Source of the DNA: BM003 sp963699835 | GTDB taxonomy: Bacteria; Pseudomonadota; Gammaproteobacteria; Steroidobacterales; BM003 | DNA length: 64,000 bases | NCBI GenBank assembly: GCA_963699835.1 | Contig: CAVOVJ010000008.1 | Span: forward strand, 62,001-126,000 | Reading direction: 5' to 3' | Shown here: positions 48,129 through 57,726 of the stretch, piece after piece | Numbering within the stretch: the first letter of the stretch is position 1 | Layout: every line of letters starts with the position of its first letter | The notes under the pieces: generated by a model | What the model was told of the DNA's origin: nothing | Databases searched by the model: none | What the model saw: the letters and a program-made list of their open reading frames with translations, nothing else | Position numbers and translations under genes: made by a program

Positions 48129-50033
48129 CTAGAAACGGTAACGAACGCCGACTCGCGGACGAATATCCGGCGCCGGAAAGCCAACGGCTTCCTCGTAACT
48201 CTCGTCCAGAAGATTGTCGACCGCGAATGTCAGGCTCAGCCTTTGCGTCGCATCCCATGTGACGGCTACATCGACGCGGTTGTAGCTATCGAGCATGATG
48301 CCACCGGTTGGAACCGAGGTGTCGTAACTTTCGTCAACGTATAACCAGTCGACGTTGACCAGCCAGTCGCGATGAGGCAGCCAGGTTGCCGTTACGCCAC
48401 CGCGCCAGTCCGGTCTTTGCCGCAACTGCACGCCCGGCTCTTTCGCATCGATATCCAGATATGTCGCATGTGCCCTGAACGACAACACATCGAGTGGACG
48501 ATAATCGAATTCCAGTTCGTATCCCGACGTATCGACTCGCGACCGGTTTACATTGGTAAAAAGTTCAAAATCGAAATCGATCAGATCCTTGAATTCGTTG
48601 TCGTAGTAGCTGACCGTGAAACTCAGCTGGCCCTCGATCAACTCCTGGCCCCAACCGATATCCCAGCCCTCGCTTTTCTCGGGTTTGAGTTCCGGATTAC
48701 CGACAAGCGGATGACCCAACGCGAAAAAACTGGGCAACTTGAAACCCTCTCCCCAGTTGGCAAACAGCCGGCTGAATCCGTTCTCGAAACGATATACGGC
48801 CCCGAACTTGGTACTGGTTTCATCGTCTTCATCGTCAGGATCGTCGCGCCGGACACTGGCCTGCAAGGTAATCGCCGCAGTTTCGTATTTGAGTTCGCCG
48901 AACAATCCGACGATATCGCGGTCGAGGTTGAAGTCGGTCGGTATCGGGAAACCGAAATCCACGAAGCCCTTCGAATCACCTTCCTCGTTCCAGTAGTCAG
49001 CCCCGACCGTGGAAGAAAAACCAGAGCCCATTGACCACACCAGGTAGCTTGCAGCCTCGTATCTTTCGAGCTCCGTATCCGCACCGTTGGGTGGCACGGG
49101 ATCGCGCACGCCGGGCGCGATGCCGGGCGAGTCGGTATTTTCCTGATGATCGTAGTAACTACCCAATGCATGCAGGGTAAAACGCCCGGACAGGTCCCAG
49201 GCCATGTCGGCGCCGATCGCAAAATCTTCCGAGTCGCGATCGTCTGTATCGCGAATTACCGCGTAGTCCGGTCCGCCGCTGTCTTCCGGAAACGACTCGG
49301 CATCGGAGTCGGTGTAGCGGCCACTGAGACGAATGGTCATGTCTTCTAGCGGATTTACGAATAGTTTCCCGGTTACCGACGTGCTCGTGAAATCATTGCC
49401 CTCTACCGGATCGCCATCATCAACATAACCGGCACGCAACGAGAAATCGCCAGACGCTCCCACCGGGCCGGACAGTCCCACGCCGCCGCGATAGTACTCG
49501 TCACGACCGGCCTCGGCGTCGACGGTCACCTCGAAATCCCGGGTACCTCGTTTGGTAAAGATATTGATCACGCCAGCCAGCGCATCGGAGCCGTAGATCG
49601 ATGACTGCGGTCCGCGCACGATTTCGATGCGCTCTATATCGTTGACGTGCAGCGTCGAAAAATCGAACGAACCGCCACGCGTGTTGTTCGGATCGTTGAC
49701 CTTGATGCCATCGATCATGACCACCGTAAAATTCGGCTCACTGCCGCGAACAAACAAGGAAGTAAGACCACCGCGGCCGCCGTACTGGGTAATCTGCACT
49801 CCCGGCACCGCCCGCAACAGATCCACGACACTGGCGTCGCGGCGCGCCTCGATTGTCTCGAGATCAATCACCGTGGTCGAGTTCGGAACCCGCGAAAGGT
49901 CGTCGCGAAGACGCGTCCCTGTCACGACAAGCGTATCCAGATCACGCGCGGACACATCTGTGGTCTGCGCCGAAACGGATGGAGCAACGGCAAGAAAAAG
50001 AAAGTACGGAATCAGGGGAATTATTCTTATCAT
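48129..50033 (-). CDS. BtuB-like TonB-dependent receptor
   Basis: 634 residues from the ATG at 50033, with GGGAG about nine bases upstream. Signal peptide IIPLIPYFLFLAVAPSVSAQ, TonB box DTLVVTGTR, plug with GGRGGLTSLFVRGSEPNFTV, VMIDGIKVNDPNNTRGG and IEIVRGPQSSIYGSDALAGV. The 22-strand barrel ends in RPRVGVRYRF with C-terminal Phe. The plug and length resemble vitamin B12 receptors (BtuB), but there is no clear cobalamin riboswitch upstream and no cobalamin genes nearby, so substrate is uncertain. Intact. Convergent with the cytochrome b561 gene. Confidence 0.9.
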   Translation of the reverse strand: MIRIIPLIPYFLFLAVAPSVSAQTTDVSARDLDTLVVTGTRLRDDLSRVPNSTTVIDLETIEARRDASVVDLLRAVPGVQITQYGGRGGLTSLFVRGSEPNFTVVMIDGIKVNDPNNTRGGSFDFSTLHVNDIERIEIVRGPQSSIYGSDALAGVINIFTKRGTRDFEVTVDAEAGRDEYYRGGVGLSGPVGASGDFSLRAGYVDDGDPVEGNDFTSTSVTGKLFVNPLEDMTIRLSGRYTDSDAESFPEDSGGPDYAVIRDTDDRDSEDFAIGADMAWDLSGRFTLHALGSYYDHQENTDSPGIAPGVRDPVPPNGADTELERYEAASYLVWSMGSGFSSTVGADYWNEEGDSKGFVDFGFPIPTDFNLDRDIVGLFGELKYETAAITLQASVRRDDPDDEDDETSTKFGAVYRFENGFSRLFANWGEGFKLPSFFALGHPLVGNPELKPEKSEGWDIGWGQELIEGQLSFTVSYYDNEFKDLIDFDFELFTNVNRSRVDTSGYELEFDYRPLDVLSFRAHATYLDIDAKEPGVQLRQRPDWRGGVTATWLPHRDWLVNVDWLYVDESYDTSVPTGGIMLDSYNRVDVAVTWDATQRLSLTFAVDNLLDESYEEAVGFPAPDIRPRVGVRYRF

Positions 50034-50402
50034 TATCTTCTCTCCCTGAGAAGGACGCGGTTTCAACTCGGTGACCACGCGCATCACCGTCCCGCCCCAT
50101 GCCGACACCTGATCCCCCAACCCTGCGCCGACTCGCTTAGTTTATCCTCAAATCACACCAAAATCAGCAAAAAACCCGATAAAAGGCCGCTTTTTTTGCG
50201 GCGGCAGCGGTGAATTCCATCGTCGCCGTCTTGCCTCAGACGAGCGCTGAATTTGCATACGACCCATGGATTTTTTCAGTTTCATCGCGGGCACATTAAG
50301 GCCCGCGCAGATGCCGCCGGAGCATTATCTTTGCAGTGGGCCACATTGCAGACGACGGCGGTTAACCGGCCCTCAAACAGTTCTTAAGCGTGACCCGGAG
50401 AT
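50034..50402. other. Intergenic upstream of BtuB-like receptor
   Basis: 369 bases between the peptidase stop and the receptor start, both minus strand. It contains a hairpin with CGCGGGC/GCCCGCG arms (50287-50308) and a short A7-loop hairpin (50186-50202) followed by TTTTAT on the minus strand, possibly a weak terminator of the peptidase operon. A basic 45-codon frame (50148-50285) has no ribosome site. I looked for a B12-box-containing riboswitch and did not find one. Confidence 0.45.
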
Positions 50403-53279
50403 CTATGGGGTCGCGGAAATCGTCGCATCCTGACAATACCTTCCCGGCACCAGGCTGCCCGGAGCCGCGGAGAAAGATATGTTGTTGTCGTCCCAGATTT
50501 CCAGCACGTAATTTCCGGGCGAAAGAACTACGTCGCTCTGCTCGAATTCGTTGGCCGCGCCGGTATCGGAGAATACGAAGCCGTTGCGGCCGTAAATTGC
50601 GAAATCCGGATCGACCGTCGCGCCAGCAGGCCGTGTCGGGGTTGCATCGACCCGGATACGATAAGAGGCGGGCGCCGCAACAGTGAAACGCAGGTAACGC
50701 CGGTTACTGAGTTTGTTGTAGTCACCCTGATCGGCGTTACTGCAGAGATCTGTCACGCTGGCGCCACCGATCTGAATCTCCGAATAAAGTGGCAGCACGT
50801 CGCCGGTTTCCGTGACACCATCGGCTGCGCCATCGTTGGTTTCGGCATCGCCATAAAGATCGATGCCGTCATTGCCTCCGGAGATGTTCTCGGCCTGCAA
50901 CAGCGCATTAATCGCCGCGACATCGGCCGGGTTTTCGTCCCTGAGATATGACGCAAACGTGAAAATACTGGTTAGCCCGTCGGTGGTCGCCTGCGCCCCG
51001 GTCAGAACGTCATATATCGGCCCGAAGCCCATAGAGATGGTATCGGCGCCGTCGTCGACGTCATCGTACAGGTCGTAGAGGATTTCCCCGATACTGCATT
51101 CGCCATACCAGCCCTGCGGCACGCCGGCTCCGGCGCACAGACCGGACCCGTCCTCGAGACTGAACGAGAAACCGGACGCCTGCGTGGCGCCACTCGAATC
51201 GCGATATACCGGGTCGCCGATCGCCATTGCCGAGTATGCATTGCCCCATCCCTCGCCAAAGGCCACGCGGATATCCACGAGATCGCCGGCAAAATGCGGT
51301 CCGCCGATACTATCGGTACGCGACAGGCGATCCTCGAAGTAATGCGAGAATTCATGCGCCACAACATGGACATCGTATTCGTCAGTATCGACGTCCTCCT
51401 CGCCGAGTACGAAGATCTGTTTCGCCGAAGGCGTTACGCCGATGTCGTTGGGATCGTAAAACGTCGTACCGATACTGGTCTGGAAATCCGTGCTATTAAG
51501 CGGACTCCAGTTGATCAACAACTCCGGTGAGTCCGCGTCGGGGGACGCGGAGGCAATGAGCGTACGGCTGTCGTAGACCGCGTCGAGAATGGCGAACGGG
51601 GCTGCTGCCCGCGGCGCCGAGTATGCCGCACCATCCCAGCCGGAACTGGCATTCAGGTTAACGATCCAGTCCTGTACTCCACTGTCGAAGGCATCGCCAT
51701 CGAGTACGTACATCGGTTTCGGGTCGTTGCTGATCACACCACCGTTGTCGACGACGGCGAAATTCCACGTTGGCGATGCGTCGTCCTTGAGTAAATGCGC
51801 GCGCACCCGGATCCTGACGGGCGTTTGCGACGGAACCGTCAATGAGTAGTTGCCGTCGCTATCCGTGCTGGCTTCGACGCCGGCAATCGGACTGTCATCG
51901 CTCGCATCCAGTGCCTCCACCAACGCACCGCGCACGGGCCGTTGTTCTGTCGCTGCATAATCGAGGCCCGACGTTATCGCGTCATGCGGGACAAAATCGT
52001 AGGTCACCCGGCCACTCACCGTCACCTCGGTCGGCGTGTCATTGACGGTTATTGTCACCAGCGCCGGCGCTGACTCCGCGCCGGTGTCATCTGTCACGAT
52101 CAACTGGAAAACCAGGTCGGTCGGGGTATCGACCTCCGGTGCCACAAACCCGGGCGTTGCCGTATCCGCATCGTTGAGCGTGACATCCGGACCTTCGGTC
52201 TGGGTCCATGCAAAAGAACTGATGGAACCGTCGGGGTCATTGCTGGCAGAGCCGTCGAGCGCAACGTCGGTCAGTTCGATCACCGACTGATCCGGACCGG
52301 CATCAGCCACTGGCAACTGGTTAATCGTCACGGCAACACCATCGGAAGCGGTCGCGCCGTTTTCATCGGTCACCGTCAACTCGAACACGAGAGGCTCGGC
52401 GACTGCGCCAAGTGGCGCGGTAAACGTCGCCGTATTGGTGTCAGCCCCGTCGAGCACCACATCAGGGCCGCTGACCTGCAGCCATTGATAGGTATTTATG
52501 CTGCCATCAGGGTCAAAACTTGCGCTGCCATCGAGAATTACCACGGAACCCTCGTCGGCGATCAGATCGGCGCCGGCGTCGGCGACAGGCAGAAGGTTGA
52601 CCGTTACCGCGACCGAATCGGTAGCCGTGGCGCCGGCGTCGTCCGTGACGATGAGTTGGAACACCAGCGGCTCGGCCGCGCCAAGCGGTGCGGTGAAGCT
52701 CGCCATGTCCGTGTCGGCACCGCCAAGAACCACGGCTGGACCCGCGGTCTGTGTCCACGCGTAAGCGGTTATGCTCCCGTCCGGATCGCTGCTCCCACTG
52801 CCGTCCAGCGTCACGAGCGTCCCTTCGTCGGCAACGCTGTCAGCGCCTGCATCTGCCACCGGTGGCTGGTTGGGCGCGGCGACCGGATTGACGGTTACGG
52901 ACACGATGTCCGAACCGGTAGCGCCATCGTCGTCGGTAACTGTGAGCTGGAATTCGAGCACTTCCGCCGCGTTCACCGCGGGCGCGGTAAAGGTAGCGGT
53001 AGCGCTATCGGCTCCGGACAACGTTACCGCGGTGCCGCCTGTCTGGGTCCACGCGTAGGCGCTGATAACGCCGTCAGGATCGCTACTACCGCTGCCGTCG
53101 AGCGTGACCGCCGCGCCCTCGTCGACGTCGGCATCGGCCCCGGCATCGGCAACGGGGGCCTGGTTTACCGGTGGCGGGACCGTGCCGGAGTTGTTGTTAT
53201 TGTTATTGCCGCTACAGGCTGCAATCCCAAGCAACACAAAAACACAAAGTCCACGGGCGAACGCATTGGCAATGGTCAT
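50403..53279 (-). CDS. Lipoprotein metallopeptidase with four PKD/REJ-like domains
   Basis: 958 residues; ATG at 53279. Lipobox LLGIAAC followed by an Asn-rich spacer. Four PKD/Ig-like domains, each with ADAGAD or ADAGPD and LDGS.SSDPDGSI-type motifs (about 40-420), then a carboxypeptidase-regulatory-like beta domain (VSGRVTYDFVPHD, about 420-510), then a catalytic region with VVAHEFSHYFEDRLSR (His642, Glu643, His646) and FGEGWGNAYSAMA (Glu676 as likely third zinc ligand). This HEXXH...GEGW arrangement is that of gluzincins such as M36 fungalysins. The C-terminus is a beta domain with FTVAAPASYRIRVDATPT. Likely a surface peptidase; paralogue at 53990. Confidence 0.82.
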   Translation of the reverse strand: MTIANAFARGLCVFVLLGIAACSGNNNNNNSGTVPPPVNQAPVADAGADADVDEGAAVTLDGSGSSDPDGVISAYAWTQTGGTAVTLSGADSATATFTAPAVNAAEVLEFQLTVTDDDGATGSDIVSVTVNPVAAPNQPPVADAGADSVADEGTLVTLDGSGSSDPDGSITAYAWTQTAGPAVVLGGADTDMASFTAPLGAAEPLVFQLIVTDDAGATATDSVAVTVNLLPVADAGADLIADEGSVVILDGSASFDPDGSINTYQWLQVSGPDVVLDGADTNTATFTAPLGAVAEPLVFELTVTDENGATASDGVAVTINQLPVADAGPDQSVIELTDVALDGSASNDPDGSISSFAWTQTEGPDVTLNDADTATPGFVAPEVDTPTDLVFQLIVTDDTGAESAPALVTITVNDTPTEVTVSGRVTYDFVPHDAITSGLDYAATEQRPVRGALVEALDASDDSPIAGVEASTDSDGNYSLTVPSQTPVRIRVRAHLLKDDASPTWNFAVVDNGGVISNDPKPMYVLDGDAFDSGVQDWIVNLNASSGWDGAAYSAPRAAAPFAILDAVYDSRTLIASASPDADSPELLINWSPLNSTDFQTSIGTTFYDPNDIGVTPSAKQIFVLGEEDVDTDEYDVHVVAHEFSHYFEDRLSRTDSIGGPHFAGDLVDIRVAFGEGWGNAYSAMAIGDPVYRDSSGATQASGFSFSLEDGSGLCAGAGVPQGWYGECSIGEILYDLYDDVDDGADTISMGFGPIYDVLTGAQATTDGLTSIFTFASYLRDENPADVAAINALLQAENISGGNDGIDLYGDAETNDGAADGVTETGDVLPLYSEIQIGGASVTDLCSNADQGDYNKLSNRRYLRFTVAAPASYRIRVDATPTRPAGATVDPDFAIYGRNGFVFSDTGAANEFEQSDVVLSPGNYVLEIWDDNNISFSAAPGSLVPGRYCQDATISATP

Positions 53280-53410
53280 ATTTTTCCCGCACGCATCGGC
53301 CTCGCGACGCGCCTCCCCTGTAGATTTGTAATTATTCGGTCGTGCCTGTCAGTGATCCGTTCCCCAACTCGACCGGACCTGATCCATCGTGGAATTCGCC
53401 TGCGCGCGGG

Positions 53411-53977
53411 TCATTCCGATTCGACCGGGATAATCTCGGTCTGCGCGGGCATGGAGACTACGGCCTCACCGGCCCCATCGAGCGACACTTTCCCCGAGTA
53501 AGTCGCAACCGGCTTAAAGTCCGCACCTCCAAGACCAAGCGGAATCGACATTACCCGGCTCTGCAGGGTGCCTACAATCTGAATCGTCGCCATGACCTGC
53601 ACCACTGCCGGCCCTTCCGAACCGGGTGTCACCTCAAGCGTGTAGATCAGGCTGTCGCGTCCGAGTTCATCGACGCCCCATGTGCTACCGCTACGACTCA
53701 GACCAATGTCGCCTTTCGCGCGGTACTCGGCGGACAGCGCCTCGTTGTCGGTCAATGGCGTGACATAAACCGTGACCGTCGTCGTCTGCCCCACGGCCGG
53801 CTTGCCGTCGAATCGGTAGCGGATATCGACCGGCGCCTGCGGCTTGCCCGGTATCTGTTTTGTCGCCTCCGTGTGCGCAGCAGACGAACCGGCATATACG
53901 CCAACCGGTGCAAGCGACAAACTCATGACGATCAGACTCCCGGCCAGCGCCGGGGTAAGGAATTTACTTGAACTCAT
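53411..53977 (-). CDS. Small secreted protein between two peptidase genes
   Basis: 188 residues from the ATG at 53977, with AGGAG about ten bases upstream. Signal peptide GSLIVMSLSLAPVGVYAGSS; the mature part is beta-rich (PVDIRYRFDGKPAVGQTTTV, YTLEVTPGSEGPAVVQVMAT, VMSIPLGLGGADFKPVATYS). No Cys, no lipobox. Only 12 bases separate the upstream peptidase stop from this start, and about 130 bases follow to the next peptidase. Family not recognised. Placement suggests an accessory role such as a pro-form binder, inhibitor or chaperone for the flanking peptidases; this is inference. Confidence 0.7.
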   Translation of the reverse strand: MSSSKFLTPALAGSLIVMSLSLAPVGVYAGSSAAHTEATKQIPGKPQAPVDIRYRFDGKPAVGQTTTVTVYVTPLTDNEALSAEYRAKGDIGLSRSGSTWGVDELGRDSLIYTLEVTPGSEGPAVVQVMATIQIVGTLQSRVMSIPLGLGGADFKPVATYSGKVSLDGAGEAVVSMPAQTEIIPVESE

Positions 53978-53989
53978 GTTTACCAACTC

Positions 53990-56356
53990 CTACGGCGCGA
54001 GTCTGAATCTCGCGTCCTGACAATACCGGCCAAGGACCAGATTATTTGGGGAAAATTCGAAGGAAATATTGTTGTCGTCCCAGATCACCAGGACATACTC
54101 GCCCGGATCCAGCGCGATATCCTGCTGCTCGAAGTCGGCCGGACCATCGAAGCCGCCGGTTACAAAACCGTCAGTTCCGTAAATCGCAAAATCCGGATCC
54201 ACATTCGCGCCAGCCGGCGGCGTACCGGAGGATTCCAGCAGGAACTGATAAGTATCCGCCGCATCGATCGTGAACTTCAGGTAGCGGCGGTTACTGAGCT
54301 TGTTGAAATCGCCCTGATCCGCATTGCTGCAAAGACCTCGCCTGAAATTATTGATTAGGAGGTTGGAGTAAAGCGGCAGCACATCGTCGGGCTCGGTGAC
54401 ACCATCCGCCACACCGTCGTTGGTCTCGTCTTCGCCATACAGATCGATCCCGCCGTTACCGCCGGAAATGTTACCGCCGCCCAGCAGGGCATTGATCGCC
54501 GCGACATCCGCCGGATTCTCATCACGCAGGTACGAGGCAAACGTGAAAACGCTGGTGAGGCCCGGAGTGGTTTGCTGTGCCCCGGCGAGGACATCGTAAA
54601 TCGGGCCGAATCCCATGGTAATCGTATCGTCGCCGTCATCGGCCGCATCGTAGAGATCGTAAAGAATCTCGCCAATCGTGCATTCGCCGTACCAGCCGGT
54701 CGGCACTCCCGCACCCGCGCACAGGCCGGAGCCGTCTTCGAGGTTGAAAAAGAATCCTGAAGACTGACCAAAGCCGCCTGCGTCCTGGTAAAGCGGATCG
54801 CCTATCGCCATCGCCGAGAACGCGTTACCCCATCCCTCACCGAATGCCACACGCATATCGAGCAGATCGCCGCCGAAATGCGGTCCGCCGACACTGTCCG
54901 AACGCGAGAACCGGTCCTCGAAATAATGACCCCATTCATGCGCCACGACATGGATATCGTATTCGTCGGTATCGACGTCCTCCTCACCGAGGATAAATAT
55001 CTGTTTGGCTGACGGGCTTGCGCCCGGATCGCTGGGGTCGTAGAAAGTTGTACCGATGCTGGTATCGGGATCGGTCGTGTTGAGTGGACTCCAGTTCAGC
55101 GTCAACTGCGGAAAATCGGCCTGTGCGTCAGCGCCCAGAACCAGCAATACCGTTTCATACACGGCATCGAGTATCGCAAACGGCGCGGACGCGCGTGGGC
55201 CACTGTAGCCGGCGCCGCCCCAGCCCGAATTGGCATTCAGGTTGACGGTCCAGTCCTGTACTCCGCTGTCGAATGCATCTCCATCCAGAACGTAACGCGG
55301 CTTGGCATTGTCGATAATAACACCGCCGTTATCGACCACATCAAAGTCCCAGGTCGGCGAGGCGTCGGTTTTCAACAACCTTGCAACGACGCGGATCCTG
55401 ACCGAGGCCAGCGACGGTACCGTCAACGCGTAGTTGCCATTGGCATCGGTGAGCGTCTCGGATCCCGCTATCGGCTGATTGTTCGTGGCATCGAGCCCCT
55501 GGACCACCGCGCCTCGGACGGGACGCTGTTGGATCGAAGAATAATCGAGACCGGACGTCGCGTCGTTATGCGGCACGAAATCGTAGGTAATCCGGCCGCT
55601 GACCGCCACGGACGGTGGTGGATCTATAACCGTAATCGTGACCGAATCTGGAGTCGAGGTCGCGCCCTCGTTGTCGGTTACGATCAACTGGAACACAAAG
55701 TCGGTCGGCACGTCGACGTCGGGAGCCGAAAAGCCCGGTGCAACGGTGTCGGCATCAACAAGCGTGACAGCCGGACCCGCAGTCTGCGTCCAGGCATAGC
55801 CTGAGATGACGCCATCCGGGTCGAAACTGCCGCTGCCATCAAGCACCACGCCGGTCAGTTCCGCCACGGTCCTGTCAGGCCCGGCGTTGGCGGTCGGGGG
55901 CTGGTTCGCCCCAGCGATCGGGTTGACGGTAACCGACACGCTGTCCGAACCGGACGAGCCACCGTTATCCGTTACGGTAAGCCGAAAAACCAGCGTCTCC
56001 GCGACGCTAACGCCCGGCGCGGTGAATGTCGCGGTGACTGTATTCGCCCCGGTCAGCGCGACGTTGGTGCCGCTGGTCTGCGTCCATTGATACCCGGTGA
56101 TGTTGCCGTCGGGATCCCTGCTGCCGCTACCATCAAGCGTAGCCTGGCTGCCTTCGTCGACGCTGAAGTCGGCGCCGGCGTTCGCGATCGGCGCCTGGTT
56201 GCCGCCGCCGCCACCGCCACCGCCACCGCCGCCGCAGGCAACCAGTGTCATGGTCGCGAGCAGGCTCGCCAACCTGGTAATTTTTCTGATTTGAGAATTC
56301 GATTTTTCCGCCAAGACGGCTCTCCCTAATTTGCCTGGCCTGATGCTCTTCGACAT
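53990..56356 (-). CDS. Lipoprotein metallopeptidase with two PKD/REJ-like domains
   Basis: 788 residues from the ATG at 56356; a TTG at 56314 has a better ribosome site (AGGGAG) and gives a normal-length lipoprotein signal, so it may be the true start. Lipobox TLVAC is followed by eleven Gly. Two PKD-like domains, the regulatory-like domain VSGRITYDFVPHN, then VVAHEWGHYFEDRFSR (HEXXH; His473 by ATG numbering) and FGEGWGNAFSAMA. C-terminal beta domain ends RYCQDARFRLAP. Closely paralogous to the 958-residue protein at 50403 but with two fewer PKD units; first gene of the three-gene unit. Likely surface zinc peptidase. Confidence 0.82.
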   Translation of the reverse strand: MSKSIRPGKLGRAVLAEKSNSQIRKITRLASLLATMTLVACGGGGGGGGGGGNQAPIANAGADFSVDEGSQATLDGSGSRDPDGNITGYQWTQTSGTNVALTGANTVTATFTAPGVSVAETLVFRLTVTDNGGSSGSDSVSVTVNPIAGANQPPTANAGPDRTVAELTGVVLDGSGSFDPDGVISGYAWTQTAGPAVTLVDADTVAPGFSAPDVDVPTDFVFQLIVTDNEGATSTPDSVTITVIDPPPSVAVSGRITYDFVPHNDATSGLDYSSIQQRPVRGAVVQGLDATNNQPIAGSETLTDANGNYALTVPSLASVRIRVVARLLKTDASPTWDFDVVDNGGVIIDNAKPRYVLDGDAFDSGVQDWTVNLNANSGWGGAGYSGPRASAPFAILDAVYETVLLVLGADAQADFPQLTLNWSPLNTTDPDTSIGTTFYDPSDPGASPSAKQIFILGEEDVDTDEYDIHVVAHEWGHYFEDRFSRSDSVGGPHFGGDLLDMRVAFGEGWGNAFSAMAIGDPLYQDAGGFGQSSGFFFNLEDGSGLCAGAGVPTGWYGECTIGEILYDLYDAADDGDDTITMGFGPIYDVLAGAQQTTPGLTSVFTFASYLRDENPADVAAINALLGGGNISGGNGGIDLYGEDETNDGVADGVTEPDDVLPLYSNLLINNFRRGLCSNADQGDFNKLSNRRYLKFTIDAADTYQFLLESSGTPPAGANVDPDFAIYGTDGFVTGGFDGPADFEQQDIALDPGEYVLVIWDDNNISFEFSPNNLVLGRYCQDARFRLAP

Positions 56357-56578
56357 GTCGGCTCAAAGTATCTGCTATTTGTTGCACAATCAAGCATATG
56401 ACATGCAAACGATTGAATTTCCTTTATCTATTTCACTTAATCCACTCAAGTTAACCTTTCCGCTTAACGTCGGCGTTTGGCGGCGGCGATCGGTAGAGCG
56501 CAACCGGGCCTGCGATATTGCCATCGCCTGCGAGCGCGCTGAAGCGACGACCGGGACAGGCTGTTGCCAGTGCGCAGG

Positions 56579-57571
56579 TCAATCGATTTGCAATGGCATT
56601 TCGTCGATCAGCGCTACCTGTTCCTTCAGGGTCAGCAGATGCTCCTCCCAGTGGCGGTTCTCCTCGAACCATGGGAATGCCCGCGGAAACGCCGGATCGG
56701 CCCAGCGCCGCGCAATCCACGCCTCGTAATGCATGATTCTCAGGGTGCGAAGGACTTCCAGAAGCCTCAGCTCGCGAAAATCGAACTCGTTGAATTCGCT
56801 GTAACCGCGCAGGATATCCGCCAGTTGCGCCGCCATCTCATGGCGCTCGCCCGATAGCAACATCCACAGATCCTGCACTGCCGGTCCCATCCGGGTGTCA
56901 TCGAGGTCAACGAAATGCGGGCCATCATCGGTCCACAATATGTTGCCGGGATGACAATCGCCATGCAGGCGGAGCAATTCCAGTTCGCCGACCTCTCCCA
57001 GCACCTCTTCGATTCGCTCCAGTATGTCGCGGCTGAGACTCTCATAAGGCTTCAGGATGTGGCCTGGCAGCCAGTCATTTTCGAGCAGATAGTTGCGCGC
57101 CTGCCAGCCGAACTCATCCACTGTCAGCAGCGGACGCGCGGCAAATGAGCGAGCGTTGCCGACGCGGTGTATCCGGCCGAGAAAGCGGCCGAGCCAAAGG
57201 CGAACGTCCGCATTCTCGAGGTCCGGCCAGCGGCCGCCGCGGCGCTGGTAGATTGAATAACGAAAACCCTGATAACGAAGCAGAGTCTGTCCGTCGATCC
57301 GTATCGGCGGAACGATCGGAATCTCCTGCTCTGCGAGCTCCCACGCAAATACGTGTTCTTCGTGGATCTGTTCGTCGCTCCAGCGACCGGGGCGATAAAA
57401 TTTGGCGACCACCGGGGCGTCGTCTTCAATGCCAATCTGGTAGACGCGGTTCTCGTACGAGTTCAACGCCAGCTCGCGCCCGTCACAACGAAACCCCGCC
57501 GCCTCCACTGCGGCAATCATGACTTCCGGGCTCAGTCCGTCATAGGGACGGCCCGTTGCTTGGTCTTTCAT
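56579..57571 (-). CDS. srkA: Stress response kinase SrkA/RdoA family
   Basis: 330 residues from the ATG at 57571 (MKDQATGRPYDGLSPEVMI), close to the 328 residues of E. coli SrkA. Ser/Thr protein kinase of the APH/choline-kinase fold that counters stress-induced death and responds to envelope stress. Motifs: NSYENRVYQIG nucleotide loop, VAKFYRPGRWSDEQI with the ATP-binding Lys, catalytic loop LHGDCHPGNILW (Asp and Asn) and metal-binding FVDLDDTRMGP. Intact. The frame can be opened upstream from a non-ATG codon, but family alignment supports this start. In E. coli srkA lies before dsbA; no such neighbour here. Confidence 0.93.
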   Translation of the reverse strand: MKDQATGRPYDGLSPEVMIAAVEAAGFRCDGRELALNSYENRVYQIGIEDDAPVVAKFYRPGRWSDEQIHEEHVFAWELAEQEIPIVPPIRIDGQTLLRYQGFRYSIYQRRGGRWPDLENADVRLWLGRFLGRIHRVGNARSFAARPLLTVDEFGWQARNYLLENDWLPGHILKPYESLSRDILERIEEVLGEVGELELLRLHGDCHPGNILWTDDGPHFVDLDDTRMGPAVQDLWMLLSGERHEMAAQLADILRGYSEFNEFDFRELRLLEVLRTLRIMHYEAWIARRWADPAFPRAFPWFEENRHWEEHLLTLKEQVALIDEMPLQID

Positions 57572-57726
57572 GGTCGCGGACGGTAGCACAACCGTCGCCG
57601 CCGCGTGCCCGGGTCGACGGGCAGACCGCTGCGCTCGCCATTGTTCCATGGAAATCAGATCTGGCTTTCCTTTGCGCCTTGAACGCCGTTTGGCCGCCAG
57701 GTGGGCGCGCCATGCGTGAGCTCAGC

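Noticed and set aside
50148..50285. 45-codon basic open frame upstream of the BtuB-like receptor
   Set aside because: No ribosome site, starts inside a hairpin arm, low-complexity basic composition.
50034..50402. Cobalamin riboswitch upstream of the BtuB-like receptor
   Set aside because: No recognisable B12 box or the conserved core could be found on the minus strand.
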